Shown here piece by piece: positions 59,380 through 64,000 of a stretch of 64,000 nt of DNA (within the stretch, counting starts at the first letter, position 1; each line of letters opens with the position of its first letter). The stretch spans positions 71,133,253 through 71,197,252 of the forward strand of contig CM072515.1 in NCBI GenBank assembly GCA_036898135.1. The letters are read 5' to 3'. The stretch is from Oncomelania hupensis. Taxonomy: Eukaryota > Mollusca > Gastropoda > Littorinimorpha > Pomatiopsidae. The notes below the pieces were generated by a model. That model was given only the letters and a program-made list of their open reading frames with translations. It did no database searches and had not been told where the DNA came from. A program made the position numbers and the translations under genes.

Positions 59380-59600
59380 TACCTGTATACCAAAAATAAT
59401 CACAATCGGTCCAGCCGTTTTTGAGATGTAGAGCTAAACCTGCGTAGTAAGGAGTTGACCTCAGCGGTCTTGACCTTCGAACTACAGCAACTATGATGGG
59501 ACAGAAGATAATGTTCCTATAAGGTCTGGTCAAAAAATGTGTTCAGTTATTCTTGAGATATAGCGAGCAACGGACCGACCGACCGAGAGACCGACAAACA
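59380..59600 (+). repeat. Dispersed repeat end (GACCGACCGA-rich)
   Basis: AATCGGTCCAGCCGTTTTTG, TCTTGACCTTCGAAC, GGTCTGGTCAAAA and GGACCGACCGACCGAGAG. Related to 52150-52330. Confidence 0.6.
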
Positions 59601-60090
59601 GACATTTGGCTCGTTGCATTTACCGACTCTTTCAAAATATCCGGAAATACAAAATGGATCATTCAAACCGTGCCTCCTGTCTCTGCCGCTCCGCGCGTTT
59701 TCCCGTCATGTGGATACGTAGCTGTAGAGAAAGAGATAATCTGCGTTGAAAGGTATTGTTTATCGAACCTTGCACAAATCACAAATGAAAGCTCCGAGGT
59801 CTTGACATTTAAAACTACATGTGAACCTGATCATGCGAAAATCATTCACTCTGCCCTGTATTTAGTTAGGTTTAAAATTGTCCTCCCAGTTTTATTGTAT
59901 TATTGTAAGACTTTTTAATTTACGGAATGTCTGTTCATTTGTGAAAATGATGTAATTTGTCTAATTATGGATTTAGTTTAGGTCCGTTTGATTCACTTTG
60001 CTTTGTTATTTATTTTATACGTCCTTCATTTAAAACTAATATTAGACACATATTCATTCTGTGTCTGCCTGTTCCACTGTATGTCTTTTT
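59601..60090. other. No gene recognised
   Basis: A frame of about 120 codons at 59553-59918 has no domain signal and begins inside the repeat end. Confidence 0.5.
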
Positions 60091-60108
60091 CTGTCTGTCT
60101 GTCTGTCA

Positions 60109-60195
<87 letters not shown>
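60091..60195. repeat. (TGTC)n-(TC)n compound microsatellite
   Basis: TGTC tetramers, then TC. Confidence 0.95.
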
Positions 60196-60197
<2 letters not shown>

Positions 60198-61190
60198 ACG
60201 TGTATTTGGTTTCACACTTTGCATGTCATAATATGCGTTCATGTTTGTTTCTCACTTTCTCACTAATCTTCCTAACTAATGAACACAACAGTTGTTGTTT
60301 TTAGATTAAAAATCATGATTATTCAAAACGATTTCCCAAGGCACAAAATAATAATCTCCTTTCCCCAATCTTATAAAACAAAACAAAAAATAGCCAGTTG
60401 ACACAATCACAAAGTGAAAAAAAACCAACAACAAACAAACAAACAAACAAACAAACAAAAACTGCGAGATCAGACATTTGTCCGTTCAGTGTTCTTAGAG
60501 CAAAACCTTAAACGTAACTTTAGGCCCGTGGACTAAGGCGCCTGAGAGAGGTAGACGCAGTCTTCGCAGTGTTCCCGGTCGTCCAAGGGGAGCTCCCTAC
60601 ACCTCCTGAGACCCCACAACATCCAGCGCCGTCCAAGCCAAAGAGTCAGTCTGACTGTGTCACCACCCTGATAGCCACCAACGAAAAGCACGAACGACGA
60701 AGCGAAGAACAAAGGAAACTAAGAATCTGACAATAATGACGACGACAACGATGATGAAGATGATGCTGATGCTGATGCTGATGACCAACCGGCTCGTAAT
60801 GAAATGTCCTGATCACACACACCGCTCGAAAACTGGAATGAAAAGGATGAGACTACACAACCTGAGTCCCCAAATCTATAAGACTTATAACTTATAACAC
60901 AAGTTCCGAATCGCCCCCACCCGCGTCCAAGCGCGGCGTGGTTCAATCCCACCCCAAGGTTCGATCCGCTAAGGTTGACATGCGAACGGCATCTGATTAA
61001 AGCCTTTCCTATTTTGTAGCAGCAAGACTTTTTTCGTTCATTCTTAACCAATCTAAACTCTGGCCCATGAAAATCATGCCTGGCAAATAACTATCCAGGC
61101 TAATCACATATACCCGTATCTACCATCAGCCTGCCCTCTCTTTCACGGTTATTCCATTCACGGGTAGCGGGCTAATATAATAATAATAAT
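60196..61190. other. No gene recognised
   Basis: An AAAC run lies at 60432-60461 and GAT/GCT trimers at 60740-60785. No domain signal. Confidence 0.5.
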
Positions 61191-61191
61191 A

Positions 61192-61265
61192 AAGTAGGCT
61201 TATATAGCGCGATACCCCAGCTCAGGGCTGGGCTCACCGCTCTTAACATAGGATATATCTTTAAA
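61192..61265 (+). mobile_element. SINE-end fragment
   Basis: TTATATAGCGCGATACCCC and CTCAGGGCTGGGCTCACCGC. Confidence 0.6.
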
Positions 61266-61357
61266 ACAAACATAAACAATAAAACAAGATATGCAAGCAT
61301 TCACACCAACCGTACTAGCAAAGGCATACAAGGGAACAACAACATAAAGAGAAAGAG

Positions 61358-61525
61358 ATTTCTCTTATATAGCGCACTTACAAGCTCAGAGAACTTCTCA
61401 AGGCGCTGGCCCGTAATATCCAGCAATCACACAATAGTTTGCTGAAGTCAGGATTCGAACCCACGTCGCCCAAGACGCACTCACACAAGTCGTGCGCTCT
61501 GACCACTGAGCTATCCCTGCCGCCT
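61358..61525 (-). mobile_element. tRNA-derived SINE
   Basis: The minus strand starts GGCGGCAGGGATAGCTCAGT (tRNA start and A box), GGTCAGAGCGCACG, then GACGTGGGTTCGAATCCTG (B box). It ends with GCGCCTTGAGAAGTTC and GTGCGCTATATAAG. Complete head and tail are visible. Confidence 0.88.
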
Positions 61526-61912
61526 GCTGCCACATAATTATGCAATACACTACATATGTATAATAAAACAAAAAAGAAAATATATTAATACAATGGCATA
61601 TTAGATAATAATAAGATTCACCATACAAATTTAAAATATAACTAAAAATGTGTAACATCTAACAATGGTTAATTAATGCAATGATCGGATAAAAAAGACA
61701 AGACCCGCCTCCCCACTATTGCAGAAATGAAATATTAGCAATAACATAATGAAGAAACTAATGCAAAAATAATTATATAAAAATAATTATATACTCAGAT
61801 GCAAATGTACAGACTATTTACATGTCAAGCCATGGACGGCACCCCACCGGCATCTGTCATATACGTGGCCGAACGCCGCCACCTCTTATCAATTGCTTTC
61901 CTAGTGACACTT
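61526..61912. other. No gene seen
   Basis: AT-rich interval. Confidence 0.5.
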
Positions 61913-62035
61913 TCTCTCTCTCTGTCTCTGTCTCTCTTTCTTTCTCTCTCTCTCTCTCTCTCACACACAAACACACACACAAACACACACACACACATTT
62001 ATACATACACACACGCATTCATACACACTCACACA
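61913..62035. repeat. CT then CA tract
   Basis: CT repeats to 61961, then CA-rich to 62035. Confidence 0.9.
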
Positions 62036-62136
62036 CTGTCCCGATTTCAGTCCCTTATTTGGTTAAATTAGATGTTTTCATTTTCATGCTGTTTTATATG
62101 CGCTTTGAGCAGATATGTTGTCTCATATATGAGCTT

Positions 62137-62375
<239 letters not shown>

Positions 62376-62376
<1 letters not shown>

Positions 62377-62435
62377 GTGGTCCTGATTAGCCTCTTGGCA
62401 GTCGACTGGACACTATGAACACTGAATAATTATCT
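62376..62435 (+). repeat. Conserved 55-bp motif beside ATT array
   Basis: GTGGTCCTGATTAGCCTC, then GCAGTCGACTGGACAC and TATGAACACTGAATAA. Related to 62942-63003 and, reversed, 45320-45363 and 45416-45455. Confidence 0.7.
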
Positions 62436-62593
62436 ATCTATTATTATTACAAATACCATAATCGTGTCAATATATATTAAAATATTTATTGTGCTTTAGG
62501 GTAGATTGAATGACTAGGCTTTTGAGCTTAAAACATTTATCCTGTTTAACAGTTCAGAGGTCAATGCTATCTCTCTCTCCTCCTCTCTCTCTT

Positions 62594-62630
<37 letters not shown>

Positions 62631-62783
62631 GTTTTGCTAGATAACAGCTAAATTAATCAATCAATAAATAATGGAAATAACAATTTAAACAATAATTATA
62701 TTAGAATTTTTTATGCAGTTAGGCCATGCAGTGTATATATGTCTAAATGTCAAAATTAGCGTTTCCGGTGACGTACCGTATTA

Positions 62784-62786
<3 letters not shown>

Positions 62787-62814
<28 letters not shown>

Positions 62815-62941
62815 CTTCTTCTTCTTCTTCTTCTGCTTCTTCTTCTTCTTCTTCTTCTTCTTCTTCTTCTTCTTCTTCTTCTTCTTCTTCTTCTTCTTCT
62901 TCTTCTTCTTCTTCTTCTTCTTCTTCTTCTTCTTCTTCTTC
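62787..62941. repeat. (TTC)n microsatellite
   Basis: About 155 bases of TTC with one TGC. Confidence 0.97.
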
Positions 62942-63010
62942 TCCAATGTGGTCCTGGTTCGGCTCGTTGCAGTCCGCTGGTCATGGACCCTATAAACAAT
63001 GACTAACTAA
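62942..63010 (+). repeat. Conserved 55-bp motif beside TTC array
   Basis: GTGGTCCTGGTTCGGCTCG, GCAGTCCGCTGG and GACCCTATAAACAATGAC. Same motif as 62376 and the repeats near 45.3-45.5 kb. Confidence 0.72.
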
Positions 63011-63147
63011 CTTCTTCTCTAGTATACTGGAGACGCGCTTACTGGGAAAATGGCAGACTACTCATATACCCGCAGATTGAACGAAATACTGGAGGTAAAC
63101 AAAAAATAATCATAAAACACCACAGATGTCAACAGGAAAAATATGAA

Positions 63148-63150
<3 letters not shown>

Positions 63151-63222
<72 letters not shown>

Positions 63223-63343
63223 GGACAGAGACAGAGAGAAAAAGAAAGAGACAGAGAGAGATAGACAGCTAGAGGGAATGAGAAAGAGAGAAGCGAGAGA
63301 TAGATAGAGATAGACAGGGAGAGACACACACACAAAGACAGAC

Positions 63344-63415
<72 letters not shown>

Positions 63416-63561
63416 CAGAGAGAGACAGACAGACAGAGACAGAGAATGAAAGAGAGACAGAGAGAGATAGACAGCTAGAAGGAATGAGAAAGCGGGAAGC
63501 GAGAGGTAGATAGAGGTAGAGACACACACACAAAGAGAGAAAGAAGAGAGAGAGAGAGAGT

Positions 63562-63618
<57 letters not shown>
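63151..63618. repeat. (GA)n-(GACA)n compound tract
   Basis: GA and GACA runs with a roughly 200-bp unit seen twice (63151-63345 and 63347-63530), each ending ACACACACAAAGA. Confidence 0.95.
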
Positions 63619-63619
<1 letters not shown>

Positions 63620-64000
63620 AAACATTTTTTAAAATTCACAACAAGGAAACAGATTTTAGGCGGGGAACCTAATCTTACAATCGCTTGTCGTATCATTCAC
63701 ACTCACCTCCTGCGATATTCCATCAAATATGCCTACGGCACGACAAATAACAATAATAACACGACAAAACAAATAGCTATAAGAACTATTACGCAGCGTA
63801 CAAAAAAAGCTTGTTGACAAGAGTGACAGACAGACAGACAGACAGAGAGACAGAGAAAGAGAGAGAGGGAGAACTCGGGAACTCGGATAACTCTAATGCC
63901 AGCCACCAGCCTATACTCATAAGGGTAACACAACAGACAGGGAGAAAAAAACCAACACCAACAATTTGAAAAAGTTACAACGCCGCAACCCCGCCCCCAT
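63619..64000. other. No gene seen
   Basis: A short GACA/GA tract at 63824-63870; otherwise unrecognised. Confidence 0.5.

Noticed and set aside
62743..62999. Poly-Lys, poly-Phe and poly-Arg frames
   Set aside because: Translations of the TTC array.

Overview
This is a eukaryotic nuclear genomic window, most likely from a mollusc and plausibly a gastropod. It has intron-split coding sequence, non-LTR retrotransposon fragments, tRNA-derived SINEs with a conserved core, Ginger1-like and XPG-nuclease-type DNA-transposon remnants, long AAT/ATT, CT and TTC microsatellites, and one scaffold gap of exactly 500 N. Taxon assignment is an inference from repeat and gene style; no ribosomal or mitochondrial marker is present.

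Only one convincing host gene is visible. Three exons on the + strand (18845-18962, 19647-20044, 21288-22305) join in phase into a Cu/Zn superoxide-dismutase-like domain, then an Asn-rich stretch, then a 339-residue acidic Gly/Pro/Ala-rich tail. The metal-ligand His of the family motif is Tyr here, so the domain is probably non-catalytic. A possible upstream exon at 11810-11958 is unsafe because its compatible frame has a TAA.

The rest is accessory DNA. Region by region: 1-1000 is duplicated at 7713-8711 and abuts the gap; 1501-2546 is an RT fragment; 3.4-7.1 kb holds SINEs, part of an LTR-like repeat, an RNase H fragment and AAT arrays; 9.8-10.6 kb is pyrimidine- then purine-rich; 12.4-13.0 kb is a fold-back element with a perfect 60-bp palindrome; 13.3-15.05 kb is a LINE end split by a 1462-bp solo LTR; 15.1-17.2 kb has two head-to-head SINEs and a third split by a TA-flanked MITE; 18.0-18.65 kb is a LINE with an inverted 5' segment.

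The most unusual object is at 24800-34141: a 9.3-kb inverted-repeat element whose arms are 3.5 kb and 2.3 kb of a 67-bp satellite in opposite orientation. Its interior encodes the C-terminal half of a Ginger1-like transposase (Gypsy-integrase GPY/F module plus OTU protease). The terminal repeats carry ACTCCCGGGAGT palindromes, and the spacer between two of them is flipped at one end.

At 37.3-41.1 kb LINE copies are nested, including an RNase H LINE inserted into another LINE with a 7-bp duplication. At about 42.7-48.1 kb lies a decayed element that encodes an XPG/FEN1-like nuclease with a Cys-rich tail. It has diverged inverted ends carrying AAGATGGCGGC-like motifs and is split by a 2068-bp TIR element with a 9-bp target duplication. 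From 48 to 64 kb there are SINE and LINE fragments, microsatellites, an interstitial telomere-type repeat and no recognisable gene.
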